A DNA stretch of 64,000 bases from Mycetohabitans endofungorum (GCF_037477895.1 NZ_CP132745.1:620001-684000), one strand, 5' to 3'. Shown: positions 32,622-41,163, numbered from the stretch's first letter. A program made the numbers and translations. The notes: generated from the letters alone by a model not told the origin.

Positions 32622-33461
32622 ATGAAACACACATTGATCGGCGTGTTCGACAACCGCAACGATGCGATGCGGGCCGAACACGCATTGGCCGAAGCCGGCT
32701 TCCCACGTCCAGACATCAAAATCCATGACGCGCGCTGCAGCGCGCACCCACTCGGCGAGAATCGGGAGCAGGCCGAAGCGGCGCACGCCGAGCCGGCCCC
32801 CGCTGCGCCACGCAATGAAACCGCCGCCGAGCATACTGCGCGAGACACGCCATCGCCGCTCAGCACCGGACTATCGGCGCCGATTGCACGTGATGCCGAG
32901 ACACCGGCAGGCGCTAACGAGGTGCCAGTCCATCTCCCGTGGGAGCCGATCGAGCAATGGCTTGCCGCCGTATTCCACCACCGACGCTTTCCATTCCAAG
33001 CTGCCCGGTATCGGCAAGCGTCGCGTGACGGATCGGCGCTAGTCAGTGTCGACGTCTACGCGCACCTGCAGGTGCCGGTGGCGCGAGACACATTGCTATG
33101 CGCCGGCGCACGGTACGTCGACAGCCACATCACCCCGTCACAAAATGACGATGTACTCACGAGCCGCACCGCGCATCCGGCTGCATCACGTGCCGCACGC
33201 ACGGATGCCTCATGTGCCGAGCCCGCGCCGCCACGCGATCCGGACGGCGCCAACAACACCGTCCGCTCTCTGACTGATGAACTGGGACTTACCGACCCGC
33301 TGGCGGACAACTCTCTCCGACTATTGAGTCGCCCGCCTGCACAGGCCGGTAACGTATGCGCCACGCGCGGTGCATCACGGCTCGCCCTTGCGAGCGATGG
33401 ATGGCACCGTCTGAAGGCGTCGATCCGGCACGGCTGGAACCGCATCGTCGGCCATCGTTGA
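32622..33461 (+). CDS. Hypothetical protein with YflT/GsiB-like N-terminal domain
   Basis: 279 aa from the ATG at 32622, with GGAG 9 nt upstream. The N-terminus (M-K-H-T-L-I-G-V-F-D-N-R-N-D-A, A-E-H-A-L-A-E-A-G-F) resembles the general-stress/YflT-like domain found in many Burkholderia proteins. The rest is Ala/Pro/Arg-rich, low complexity, with a second short ordered stretch in the middle (residues ~105-170). Probably a stress-response protein of unknown biochemical role. Confidence 0.65.
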   Translation: MKHTLIGVFDNRNDAMRAEHALAEAGFPRPDIKIHDARCSAHPLGENREQAEAAHAEPAPAAPRNETAAEHTARDTPSPLSTGLSAPIARDAETPAGANEVPVHLPWEPIEQWLAAVFHHRRFPFQAARYRQASRDGSALVSVDVYAHLQVPVARDTLLCAGARYVDSHITPSQNDDVLTSRTAHPAASRAARTDASCAEPAPPRDPDGANNTVRSLTDELGLTDPLADNSLRLLSRPPAQAGNVCATRGASRLALASDGWHRLKASIRHGWNRIVGHR

Positions 33462-33546
33462 TGCTGACGGTTCAGCGGTGGCGCTCTGAAGCAGCATCTG
33501 CGACGTCCGCCTTACGCACGCTCGGAAATCGCCGCGAGCGCCGCGC

Positions 33547-34155
33547 TCAGGAAGCACCACGCGCGTCGATGTACGCCTGGCGGGTGCCCATGACCTTGCC
33601 AATCTGATAGCCGTACGCCGCACACGCATTGGCCGGTTCAGGGCCGCCCTTCCACTGTAATCGGTAACGCTCATCGGACGGCACGACAGGCGCCGGGTCG
33701 AACACCGGCCGATGCAATGCGCCGTTGTCGGACGCGCCACCGGAGGCGGCAACCAGGCCGTTCCATGTGGTGATATATCCTGTTCTCACACCATCGACGA
33801 ACGCATCGGCATCGCACACTTGCGCCGGGGGAGTCATTCTCAACGTGACGTGATAGCCTGAAACGCCGCCTACCACGATATCCCGTGCCAGACCATTCTG
33901 TCCTTTTTCGGCATTTGACGACGTGGCTTCGGCGCCAGGTGCCGCCGCGAGCGTCGAGGCCGTTGCTGGGGCAGCGAAGGACGGCTGCCCACCGCGCCCA
34001 GACCCGGCCCTCAGCGCCGCTGCGTCGGCGGGATCCACCTCGCTCGGGCCGGCGACTGGTGCGCACGCGCCGAGCCACGCCAATGCCGCAAAAGCGATTG
34101 TTGCGGCCGCGATCGGCCGCCTATGCCGGGAAATCTGCAAAACTGCCACATCCAC
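33547..34155 (-). CDS. Predicted lipoprotein of unknown function
   Basis: 202 aa from a GTG start. A basic N-terminus, hydrophobic stretch and lipobox L-A-W-L-G-A-C (Cys ~31) predict lipid anchoring. An Ala/Pro/Ser-rich linker is followed by a ~110-residue domain with two Cys (V-C-D-A-D and A-N-A-C-A-A-Y-G-Y) and several Trp/Tyr. The pattern V-C-D-A-D-A-F-V-D-G-V-R-T-G-Y suggests a small periplasmic domain, but I do not recognise the family. Confidence 0.65.
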   Translation of the reverse strand: MDVAVLQISRHRRPIAAATIAFAALAWLGACAPVAGPSEVDPADAAALRAGSGRGGQPSFAAPATASTLAAAPGAEATSSNAEKGQNGLARDIVVGGVSGYHVTLRMTPPAQVCDADAFVDGVRTGYITTWNGLVAASGGASDNGALHRPVFDPAPVVPSDERYRLQWKGGPEPANACAAYGYQIGKVMGTRQAYIDARGAS

Positions 34156-34496
34156 CTCGCTACTTCGTCAAACAAGGATTCGAAACTTTACCAGCAATCG
34201 GCACGGCTTCCGCCGCCCGATACCCGATACCTGATACCCCCAAGCGATTTTGAGTGCCTGTCGGAATCTACGTCCCGACCCCATCATACCGACATCATGA
34301 GACAATATTGGCGCTTTGCGGCATTATCACCGGTCGAGTATCGATACAGCTGGCCTTAGGTGCCCTTTATCACCGGTGGGATGCGGCTTGCGGCACAATG
34401 GCGCGCTCGTGCTTAAGCCAGCGTTACACCACGCCATGGGCACTGCAAGGAAAATCACAAGTGGCCTTCGAAGGCCATCATGGAGCGGGAGTCGAC
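34156..34496. other. Intergenic region between a lipoprotein gene and gntP
   Basis: About 340 bp with no supportable gene. It should contain the divergent promoters of the lipoprotein gene and the permease gene; no clear -35/-10 pair was found. Confidence 0.5.
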
Positions 34497-35897
34497 ATGT
34501 CGTTCTTGATCGTAATTGCCGCATTGGCGTTTCTGATGTTTGCCGCCTACCGCGGCTACAGCGTGATCTTATTCGCCCCCGTGGCCGCTTTGGGCGCGGT
34601 ACTGCTCACCGACCCGACCGCCGTCGCCCCGGTATTCTCCGGTATCTTCATGGAGAAACTGGTCGGCTTCATCAAACTCTACTTCCCCGTATTCCTGCTC
34701 GGCGCCGTGTTCGGCAAAGTCATCGAGCTATCCGGATTCTCCGAGTCGATCGTAGCCGCGGCCATCCGGTACATCGGCCGCTCACGCGCCAACGCCGTCA
34801 TCGTCGCCGTCTGCGCGCTACTCACCTACGGCGGCGTGTCGCTGTTTGTGGTGGTGTTCGCCGTGTATCCATTCGCCGCCGAACTGTACCGGCAAAGCAA
34901 CATTCCGAAGCGGCTGATGCCCGGCGCGATCGCGCTAGGCGCGTTTTCGTTCACGATGGATGCATTGCCCGGCACGCCTCAGCTCCCGAACATCATCCCG
35001 ACCACCTTCTTCAAAACCACCGCCTGGGCTGCGCCGGCGCTGAGTATGATTGGCGCAGCATTCATCCTTGTCGTGGGGCTGGCGTATCTCGAATGGCGCC
35101 GACGCACTGCCCTCAAGCGCGGCGAGGGCTACGGCACGTCACTGGTCAACGAACCGGAGCACGTCGAGTCGGCAAGCCTGCCACATCCCGCGCTGGCCCT
35201 CGCGCCGCTAGTGCTGGTGGGGGTGGCCAACTTCGCGCTGACCGAACTGCTCCCACAATGGTATGGCGCCGAATATACAGTGGCGCCCAGCGTGCTGCCC
35301 GGCGTGCACCCGCCGCTGAGTATCGCCACCAAGGGGGTGATTGCGATTTGGGCAGTGGAGGGCGCGCTGCTGCTGGGTATCGTGCTGGTGTTGCTCAGCG
35401 CGTTCACCCGCATTCGTGAGCGTTTTGCCAGCGGCACCAAGGCCGCGGTGGCCGGCGCGCTGCTCGCTTCGCTCAATACCGCATCGGAGTACGGCTTCGG
35501 TGGCGTGATCGCGGCACTGCCCGGCTTCTTGGTGGTCAGCGACGCACTGCGCAGCATTCCCAATCCGCTGGTCAACGCCGCGATCTCGGTGTCCTCGCTC
35601 GCCGGCATTACTGGCTCGGCGTCCGGCGGCATGAGCATCGCGCTGGCGGCGATGTCCAACATGTTCGTGGAGGCCGCACAGGCTGCCCAGATTCCGCTGG
35701 ACGTGCTGCACCGAATCGTGTCCATGGCCAGCGGCGGCATGGACACGCTGCCGCACAACGGCGCGGTAATCACGCTGCTGGCCGTCACCGGTCTAACTCA
35801 CCGCGAATCCTACCGCGACATCTTCGCGGTCACTGTCATCAAGACGCTCGCCGTGTTCTTCGTGATCGCCGTATTCTACGTCACCGGACTGATCTAG
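34497..35897 (+). CDS. GntP-family permease
   Basis: 466 aa from the ATG at 34497 with GGGAG 5 nt upstream; the open frame extends to 34254 but that part is not membrane-like. Around 12 hydrophobic segments. Family features include Y-G-G-V-S-L-F-V-V-V-F-A-V-Y-P, A-L-P-G-T-P-Q-L-P-N-I-I-P-T and the C-terminal SMASGGMDTLPHNGAVI. GntP proteins import gluconate or short hydroxy-/keto-acids with protons; no catabolic partner gene is adjacent, so the substrate is open. Confidence 0.92.
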   Translation: MSFLIVIAALAFLMFAAYRGYSVILFAPVAALGAVLLTDPTAVAPVFSGIFMEKLVGFIKLYFPVFLLGAVFGKVIELSGFSESIVAAAIRYIGRSRANAVIVAVCALLTYGGVSLFVVVFAVYPFAAELYRQSNIPKRLMPGAIALGAFSFTMDALPGTPQLPNIIPTTFFKTTAWAAPALSMIGAAFILVVGLAYLEWRRRTALKRGEGYGTSLVNEPEHVESASLPHPALALAPLVLVGVANFALTELLPQWYGAEYTVAPSVLPGVHPPLSIATKGVIAIWAVEGALLLGIVLVLLSAFTRIRERFASGTKAAVAGALLASLNTASEYGFGGVIAALPGFLVVSDALRSIPNPLVNAAISVSSLAGITGSASGGMSIALAAMSNMFVEAAQAAQIPLDVLHRIVSMASGGMDTLPHNGAVITLLAVTGLTHRESYRDIFAVTVIKTLAVFFVIAVFYVTGLI

Positions 35898-35914
35898 AAA
35901 AACACAGATTCTGG

Positions 35915-35942
35915 CGGTCGTATTCGGTGACCAATACGGCCG
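35915..35942. terminator. Hairpin after gntP (possible terminator)
   Basis: A 10-bp inverted repeat (CGGTCGTATT / AATACGGCCG, one G-T pair) with an 8-nt loop begins 18 nt after the gntP stop. There is no T-tract, so intrinsic termination is uncertain. Confidence 0.4.
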
Positions 35943-36036
35943 AATTGCCGAGATAGAGGCGGGCGGGATCGCGCGCGGCATCGGGCGCAACGCCGCGCAG
36001 TGCGATCACTGCGAATCACGAGCGTGCCACTCGTTT

Positions 36037-36060
36037 GCGACGCTTCGAGCAAAGCGTCGC
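36037..36060 (-). terminator. Perfect hairpin downstream of the porin gene
   Basis: Nine-base-pair perfect stem (GCGACGCTT / AAGCGTCGC) with a 6-nt loop starting 10 nt past the porin stop on the minus strand. No U-run follows, but position and stability suggest transcript-end formation or mRNA stabilisation. Confidence 0.5.
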
Positions 36061-36069
36061 GTACCGCGA

Positions 36070-37218
36070 TTAGAACCGATGGCGCAAGCCGATTCCCGCG
36101 GCAACCTGGTTGCCGGTAGTCGACGGCGACAGCGTGTTGATCGCGGCGAAGTTCGCGCCGAGCTTACCCAACTGGCCGGACGCATGCTGGTACACGCCTT
36201 CGACGTAGACATCGGTGCGCTTAGACAGGCCGTAATCCGCCTGCAGCGAGACGGTATGCCACTTCGGATCGCCGTTGCCGTCCGCGCTACTGACGCGCCC
36301 GTCGGTGTACGTATAAGCCGCTGCAAGGCTCAGCGCCGGCGTCAGCGCATAGCGGCCGTTGATCTCATAGTTGTCCATCCCGAGATTCGTGCCGCCGAGG
36401 CCGCCAAGGGTTTGACCGCCGAGATTTACACCTTGCATATTGTCAAAGCGCGTATGCGTCCATACGAAACCGACATTCGCCGGGCCGTACGCATAGCTTG
36501 CACCGACGCCATACGTACGTTGAAGCACAGCAGCTACGTTTGCATCGCCATTGCCCAGAGCCACCGCACCGGTATTTGTGCTGCCCGAATTGTTCAATTG
36601 CAGATACGCGGCGGCCACGTTGAGCGGACCGTTCGCATAAGACGCGCCGACGCTCCATGCGCGGTTGTTCGAGAACTGGCCGGCCGCGTTGCTGAATCCA
36701 TACAAGCCGCCGAACTGCACGCCGTCATAGTTTGGGCTCGTGTACTTAACCGCGTTCTTGATCGAGAACGCGTGGTCGAGATTGTCGTTGTCGAACGGGT
36801 GGCCAGCGAGGTTGTTACTATACCCATAGCCCGCCGCGGACAGCGGTGCCAAGTAATCAACCACCGAATCGTATTGGCGTCCCAGGGTCAACGCGCCATA
36901 CTGATCGCTACGTAGCCCGACATAAGCTTGCCGATTGAAGATCGAACCACTTTCGCTATATCGTCCATTATTCAAGTTAAAGCCGTTCTCCAACTTGAAG
37001 AGGGCATGCAGGCCGGCGCCCAGGTCCTCATCGCCACGCAGTCCGAAATAGGTATTCGATACCGAGCCGCTTGCTTGCTGCCAATTGCTGTGGCCCAGTT
37101 GATTGTTGGTATAGACCAGACCTGCATCAAGCGTGCCGTAAAGTGTCACGCTGCTTTGCGCGTGAGCCGAGACAGCAAACGTGCCGCACACCGCGGCAGC
37201 CAATAGAGTCTTTTTCAT
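36070..37218 (-). CDS. Outer-membrane porin (OmpC/gram-negative porin family)
   Basis: 382 aa. Signal peptide M-K-K-T-L-L-A-A-A-V-C-G-T-F-A-V-S-A-H-A, then S-S-V-T-L-Y-G-T-L-D-A-G-L at the first strand, alternating aromatic/polar strands throughout, and the terminal G-I-G-L-R-H-R-F with the C-terminal Phe needed for outer-membrane insertion. ATG at 37218 with an AGGAGA ribosome site. Forms a general diffusion trimer. Typical beta-proteobacterial porin length. Confidence 0.95.
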   Translation of the reverse strand: MKKTLLAAAVCGTFAVSAHAQSSVTLYGTLDAGLVYTNNQLGHSNWQQASGSVSNTYFGLRGDEDLGAGLHALFKLENGFNLNNGRYSESGSIFNRQAYVGLRSDQYGALTLGRQYDSVVDYLAPLSAAGYGYSNNLAGHPFDNDNLDHAFSIKNAVKYTSPNYDGVQFGGLYGFSNAAGQFSNNRAWSVGASYANGPLNVAAAYLQLNNSGSTNTGAVALGNGDANVAAVLQRTYGVGASYAYGPANVGFVWTHTRFDNMQGVNLGGQTLGGLGGTNLGMDNYEINGRYALTPALSLAAAYTYTDGRVSSADGNGDPKWHTVSLQADYGLSKRTDVYVEGVYQHASGQLGKLGANFAAINTLSPSTTGNQVAAGIGLRHRF

Positions 37219-37589
37219 CTGCTTCTCCTATGCTATTTAGATTGGGCCTCCCGAGACCGTGCCGTTTGTGCATTCGGCTAATCGATAGTCCAGCATACGC
37301 CGTGGGATTAAGTCGAGTGTATGCCCACACTGGAAGGGTCGCATGCCGCATCGCGCAATAGTCCTTTTCGTTATCTGTGATAAAGCGCATGGCGCGCGTT
37401 AATGCCTGAATTTATTGGATTTATCCAAATCATTTGGGCGAGTCAATAACGATAGGCAATGCTTTATGTTGCTCGATTGCGACGCGATGCTGGAGCCCTA
37501 TCCCCGCTAGCATCCACCGGCCTTTACCAGTGTCCAGGTAACGACACTTTGCGGACTAGAGAAGCAGCACTTCCAATATCTCACTATTA
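37219..37589. other. Porin leader/promoter region, no gene
   Basis: About 370 bp without a supportable gene. The porin ribosome site (AGGAGA) is clear; promoter elements are not. Confidence 0.5.
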
Positions 37590-38060
37590 AGAGACGGTTT
37601 CGTAAAGACTATTGCGCTCACTGACGGGTATTCTAGCAGAGCAAGCAATAACCGAGTTTGAGAAACGCTTCGTGAATGTCAGCGCGACGTTCAAAGCGAA
37701 TACGCAGACGGCGGAAATGATGCAGCCAAGCATGCGTACGCTCGACGGTGGCCCAACGCAACTTCCCGAGGCCACTGCCGTGTGAGTGGCTTCGTCGGGC
37801 AATGCTTGTGGGAATGTATCGCTCGTTAAGGATGCGTCGGTATTTTTTGTGGTCGCAATCACGATCGGCGTACACGCGGCCAGAATAGTTCAGAGGCCGC
37901 CCACGTACGCCACAATTGGCACGATGGCCTCAACCAGCGGAATCAGTTGTGTTACATCGTGACGGTTGGCGCCAGTCAAGTTTGCCGTGATCGGCTTTCC
38001 GTTGGCATCGAACCTTTTTGCGGTTCGCACTCGTTTTCGGCATAAACGCGATCAAACCGT
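37590..38060 (-). pseudogene. IS5-family transposase relic (C-terminal half)
   Basis: Minus-strand segments in two frames give L-T-G-A-N-R-H-D-V-T-Q-L-I-P-L-V-E, then Y-A-D-R-D-C-D-H-K-K-Y-R-R, then V-E-R-T-H-A-W-L-H-H-F-R-R-L-R-I-R-F-E-R-R and H-E-A-F-L-K-L: the core and C-terminus of IS5-group transposases. The frame is interrupted between these blocks and the N-terminal half is missing. The outer sequence at 37590 (GAGACGGTTTCGTAAAG) may be a surviving terminal repeat. Confidence 0.85.
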
Positions 38061-38136
38061 TCGCCGTAAGACAGACGAGCGCTTGGACGAATTCGACGCC
38101 GCATTGGCGGCTCGCATCGTTACAGCCAGCGATCCT

Positions 38137-38634
38137 TTACGGGTGGCTGTCTTGCGGTAAGCGCAGCATTAACGTCATAGGATGCACTGGCGAGGATTGG
38201 AATCCGTAGCGCTCGTAAAACTGACGCGCACGCTCATGCAGCGCATGGACAAGCAAAGCTTGAACGCCGACATTTTCCGATACAGCTTGCACCCGGCATA
38301 CCGCGTCTTGCAGCAAGGCTGCGCCAAATTTAATGCCCTGGGCTCGTAGGTCGACTGCAAGCCGAGCCAGTACCATTACCGGAACCGGGTCCGGCATATT
38401 GCGACGAACCGCGCCAGTGGCTTGCTGATGTGAAACCGCCCCTGCTGCCAACGCATAGTAACCGAAGACGCGATGGTCAGCATTAGCCGCGACAAATGTA
38501 CGGCTGGCTCCGCTCAGGTGGTTGATTAACGCTCGACGCTTAAGCCATTCATTCAAAGCTGACTCGCCACAGTCGAACTCGTCAAGCCGATGCTGAGCGC
38601 ATAGGGGCTGTAGGGCAAAAAGTTCCACCCTCAC
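38137..38634 (-). CDS. GNAT-family toxin of a DUF1778/GNAT toxin-antitoxin pair
   Basis: 165 aa, GTG start overlapping the antitoxin stop (GTGA). Starts with L-D-E-F-D-C-G-E-S-A-L-N-E-W-L, typical of TacT/AtaT-type toxins, followed by A-S-R-T-F-V-A, G-Y-Y-A-L-A-A-G-A-V and the acetyl-CoA-binding region (V-M-V-L-A-R-L-A-V-D, then G-I-K-F-G-A-A-L-L). It ends with the R-A-R-Q-F-Y-E-R-Y-G-F-Q-S motif bearing the catalytic Tyr. Such toxins acetylate aminoacyl-tRNA. Apparently intact. Confidence 0.9.
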   Translation of the reverse strand: MRVELFALQPLCAQHRLDEFDCGESALNEWLKRRALINHLSGASRTFVAANADHRVFGYYALAAGAVSHQQATGAVRRNMPDPVPVMVLARLAVDLRAQGIKFGAALLQDAVCRVQAVSENVGVQALLVHALHERARQFYERYGFQSSPVHPMTLMLRLPQDSHP

Positions 38635-38891
38635 TTCCAGGGGGCCTTAATTTTCATCAAGCGCTTAAGGCCCGGATTGGCACTTTGCGGCGCATCTAAA
38701 ATTGCCACGAACTGCTGGAACTTGTCAGCGTCCAGATGGAAAAAGACCTGATCCAGCACAACCGCTTGCGCTCGCTCGCACGCAACTTCAAGCATGAAGT
38801 CAGAGCGGTTCTTGCCGAGTAGGCTTGCGGCATGGTCTATTAGATCGCGCTGTTCAGGCAATGCACGCAGATTAATAGCGGCGTCTCGCAT
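38631..38891 (-). CDS. DUF1778 (TacA-like) antitoxin
   Basis: 86 aa from the ATG at 38891 (GGAG 6 nt upstream), chosen over 38912. Ribbon-helix-helix N-terminus (I-N-L-R-A-L-P-E-Q-R-D-L-I-D-H-A-A), the conserved K-N-R-S-D-F-M-L-E segment and the C-terminal toxin-neutralising part with V-F-F-H-L-D-A-D-K-F. It precedes and overlaps the toxin gene and likely represses the operon through the palindrome just upstream. Confidence 0.9.
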   Translation of the reverse strand: MRDAAINLRALPEQRDLIDHAASLLGKNRSDFMLEVACERAQAVVLDQVFFHLDADKFQQFVAILDAPQSANPGLKRLMKIKAPWK

Positions 38892-38915
38892 GTTAAGCTC
38901 CTTTGCATACACAAC

Positions 38916-38940
38916 AGATACACTAAACTAATGTGTATCT
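38916..38940. promoter_or_regulatory. Palindromic operator upstream of the toxin-antitoxin pair
   Basis: Perfect 8-bp inverted repeat AGATACAC / GTGTATCT separated by 9 bp, located 25 bp before the antitoxin start. Ribbon-helix-helix antitoxins of this family bind such palindromes for autorepression. Confidence 0.65.
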
Positions 38941-39265
38941 ACTGTCAGCACAACAGAACCGTCAGCCAGCATTTGAGGTGCCTGGCCTGACAACGGGCGT
39001 TGCGGAAATGGTCGGATCGATTCCGCCGGCGTTGCTGATCGCCGTTTCGCCGAATTGGCCGCCTGCGGGAGATTTCAGTCTATATTCAGTCGTCGATGTG
39101 CGCCAGGTGACCTTTTCTCCCCGCGGTGTCGTTGTGCAGATCATTATTGCGTATAAGGGAGACAAAACGCCCGAGGTAGAAGCCGAAGCGATGGTGAGAA
39201 AGCGGCTCGAACCATGGTTGAGGCCAATACGTCGCTCGAAGCTATTCAGTGGGCGCGCTCGCTAG
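38933..39265 (+). CDS. Hypothetical protein
   Basis: 110 aa from a GTG inside the palindrome. No family recognised. The central part has alternating hydrophobic residues (V-V-V-Q-I-I-I-A-Y) and a charged C-terminus. It overlaps the next small frame. It lies in a zone of broken mobile genes, so it may itself be a fragment or not be expressed. Confidence 0.3.
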   Translation: MYLLSAQQNRQPAFEVPGLTTGVAEMVGSIPPALLIAVSPNWPPAGDFSLYSVVDVRQVTFSPRGVVVQIIIAYKGDKTPEVEAEAMVRKRLEPWLRPIRRSKLFSGRAR

Positions 39266-39333
39266 ACTACAGCTGGCGCGCTGCGATTTGGAAAGCCTGT
39301 GTGGCTGAGGGTCGATGCAAGAAAGCGTCGTGA
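39214..39333 (+). CDS. Possible 39-aa peptide
   Basis: ATG at 39214, overlapping the previous frame by 52 nt and ending in a GTGA overlap with the next. Sequence starts M-V-E-A-N-T-S-L-E-A-I-Q-W-A-R and contains two Trp and two Cys. The chained overlaps with its neighbours argue mildly for real translation. No family recognised. Confidence 0.25.
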   Translation: MVEANTSLEAIQWARSLDYSWRAAIWKACVAEGRCKKAS

Positions 39334-39455
39334 GCGACGCAAAACTGAATCGGGTAGGCCGGATCTACAATGCTGGCGTGCGGACAACTAATAAGGTTAG
39401 CCAAATCGTTTGGCTGCTTTTTGGGATGATGCTAGCTAGTTGGTTGGCAGGCTGA
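39330..39455 (+). CDS. Possible 41-aa single-span membrane peptide
   Basis: GTG start overlapping the preceding stop (GTGA). A basic N-terminal half is followed by I-V-W-L-L-F-G-M-M-L-A-S-W-L-A-G, a plausible membrane helix. Such small peptides occur in plasmid or phage modules. Speculative. Confidence 0.25.
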   Translation: MSDAKLNRVGRIYNAGVRTTNKVSQIVWLLFGMMLASWLAG

Positions 39456-39561
39456 TCCGAAGCGCGACAAGCTTCGTCATTCAGGGCGGGGAAAACAGTG
39501 TTCAACAGTCGCCGCCAAAAAATCTATACTGCTGTATATACGCAGTCTGTAAAGTTTTTTT

Positions 39562-39760
39562 ATGATCGATACCCGTATTGCCAAGCTTTTCAAAAATGGG
39601 GCCAGCCAAGCAGTACGCTTGCCGCTGGAATTTCTTCGAGTTACTCCGTTCCATTGATGTGCCGGACGAATTTCTTGGCGACCGCCCGTTGAACATGGCG
39701 CCGCAAGATCAAGGGATTTTGGGTGATGAACTTCCCTTGAAGAACCAAGCGTGTCGGTAA
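39562..39760 (+). pseudogene. vapB: vapB antitoxin relic (internal deletion and frameshift)
   Basis: The first 26 codons encode an AbrB-type VapB start (M-I-D-T-R-I-A-K-L-F-K-N-G-A-S-Q-A-V-R-L-P), ending at an early stop at 39657. In another frame the tail F-F-E-L-L-R-S-I-D-V-P-D-E-F-L-G-D-R-P-L-N, typical of VapB C-termini, follows immediately. The middle of the gene has been deleted out of frame. It precedes the broken vapC. Confidence 0.85.
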
Positions 39761-39762
39761 CT

Positions 39763-40164
39763 ATGCTGTATCTCTTGGGCACCGACATCACCAGCTATCT
39801 AATCAAAGACAAGTCGCCCGCGATTGAGGCCAAGTTGGTGAGTTTAGTACCAGCGACGGTCTGTATTTCGGTGATGCCCCGGGCCGAACTGCTGTACGGC
39901 CTGAAGCGTTTGCCTCTTGGGCATCGTTTGCATTTGGCGGTACGTCAGTTCCTCAAAATCGTTCGTACTTTACAGTAGGACGCCGAAGCGGCTGATTGGT
40001 ATGCTGAGATTCGTCACCAGTTGATCAGCACCGGGCAACCTATTGGCGAGATGGACATGATGATTGCCGCGCACGCGCTTTCAGCGGGTGCGATATTGGT
40101 CACCAACAACAGTCGCCGTTACGATCGGATCGAAGCGCCGCTCATCCTGAAAAACTGGGTATAG
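39763..40164 (+). pseudogene. vapC: vapC PIN-domain toxin, interrupted by an in-frame stop
   Basis: From the ATG at 39763 the frame gives a complete 134-codon PIN-domain toxin except for one TAG at 39976. Acidic active-site positions are visible: G-T-D-I near the start, R-A-E-L-L-Y-G in the middle, and after the stop M-D-M-M-I-A-A-H-A and T-N-N-S-R-R-Y-D-R-I. A single change would restore the frame, so it is a recent inactivation or a sequencing error. Its antitoxin is also damaged. Confidence 0.9.
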
Positions 40165-40232
40165 TGCACGAGGCGACTTGAGTCGGCAGGTGGTGTGCGA
40201 TTCACAGACATCGTTTCAACTAAAATGAGGCG

Positions 40233-40385
40233 ATGGACCGAGAGATCGCCGCGCGATTACGTTGGGTGCACATGTATCACGAGGCCGGCAACGCCGGCCC
40301 CGTGTGCGCTCGGTGTGGCATCTCCCGACCGACACTTCGCAAATGGCTACGTCGCTATCAGGAAACCGGCGAAGCAGGTCTCTAA
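40233..40385 (+). pseudogene. IS481-family transposase N-terminal relic
   Basis: 50 codons beginning M-D-R-E-I-A-A-R-L-R-W-V and containing C-G-I-S-R-P-T-L-R-K-W-L-R-R-Y, the helix-turn-helix start of IS481-type transposases, followed by a stop and loss of similarity. Confidence 0.8.
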
Positions 40386-40387
40386 TC

Positions 40388-40545
40388 TCAAAGCCGCTCG
40401 AAGTCCAGGCCAAAAGGTTTCTGAGGCCGATGCAGTCGCTTGCACAAGTGATCGATGTCCGCCTTCGTGGTGCCGATCTTGCCGAGCAGTTTCACCTCGC
40501 CCATGCCGAGCGCATAGGCGACCGTGATCGAGTCTGGCACAGGCG
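40388..40545 (-). pseudogene. IS110-family transposase N-terminal relic
   Basis: Minus-strand reading D-S-I-T-V-A-Y-A-L-G, then L-L-G-K-I-G-T-T-K-A-D-I-D-H-L-C-K-R-L, the N-terminal region of IS110-type DEDD transposases. It abuts the IS481 relic at its 3' side and alkB at its 5' side, and lacks both the start and the catalytic remainder. Confidence 0.75.
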
Positions 40546-40551
40546 CCGCAT

Positions 40552-41163
40552 TCACGCACGCCCGGCCGCTGTGCGCTGTGTGGACTCGACCCAACGGAAG
40601 GTCAAGTTGAGCCGTTCAGCAGCCAGTCCAGCAGCCTTCGGCACGCGGTGCTTCCATTCAGCCTGCGTCCGGCCTCGCATCACGAGCAAACTGCCGCTGG
40701 TGAGCCTGAGCCTATGCACGACCCCGGTCGCATTATGGCGCAACTCGAAGGTGCGCGCCGCCCCGAGACTGAGTGAGCCAATGATAGGCTGCTGGCCCAA
40801 CGACGCTTCGTCATCGGCGTGCCAACCCATGCCATCCTTGCCGTGACGGTAGCGATTGAGTAATACGCTATTGAACCGCGTGGCGGCCACGCGCTCCACG
40901 ATTCGACGCAGCGCCAGCACCGTGGGCGTCCATCGCGCCGGCACGTTCACAATGCCGGAATATACATAGACGACGTCGGGATCGCCCTGCCAAGCGGTCA
41001 ACCGCGGCAGCGGAATGCGGCCGCGCGGCGTGTTGATCCAGTCCTGTCGCCACGCGACCTCGTCCATAAGCTGGCGCAGCGAGTCCGCCACCACGGCAGG
41101 TGTGAGGCAATTCGGATACCAATCTATGTCCGGTTTCGGAACGTCATCAAAAAGATCCAGCAT
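40552..41163 (-). CDS. alkB: AlkB-like alpha-ketoglutarate/Fe(II) dioxygenase (DNA alkylation repair)
   Basis: 203 aa from the ATG at 41163; the longer frame to 41271 runs into a divergent gene. Contains the N-S-V-L-L-N-R-Y-R-H-G-K-D substrate segment, the iron-binding W-H-A-D-D-E (HxD), the distal His in E-W-K-H-R-V-P-K and the 2-oxoglutarate-binding R-L-N-L-T-F-R. Removes alkyl groups from 1-methyladenine/3-methylcytosine by oxidation. The C-terminal end lies next to IS relics but looks complete. Confidence 0.93.
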   Translation of the reverse strand: MLDLFDDVPKPDIDWYPNCLTPAVVADSLRQLMDEVAWRQDWINTPRGRIPLPRLTAWQGDPDVVYVYSGIVNVPARWTPTVLALRRIVERVAATRFNSVLLNRYRHGKDGMGWHADDEASLGQQPIIGSLSLGAARTFELRHNATGVVHRLRLTSGSLLVMRGRTQAEWKHRVPKAAGLAAERLNLTFRWVESTQRTAAGRA

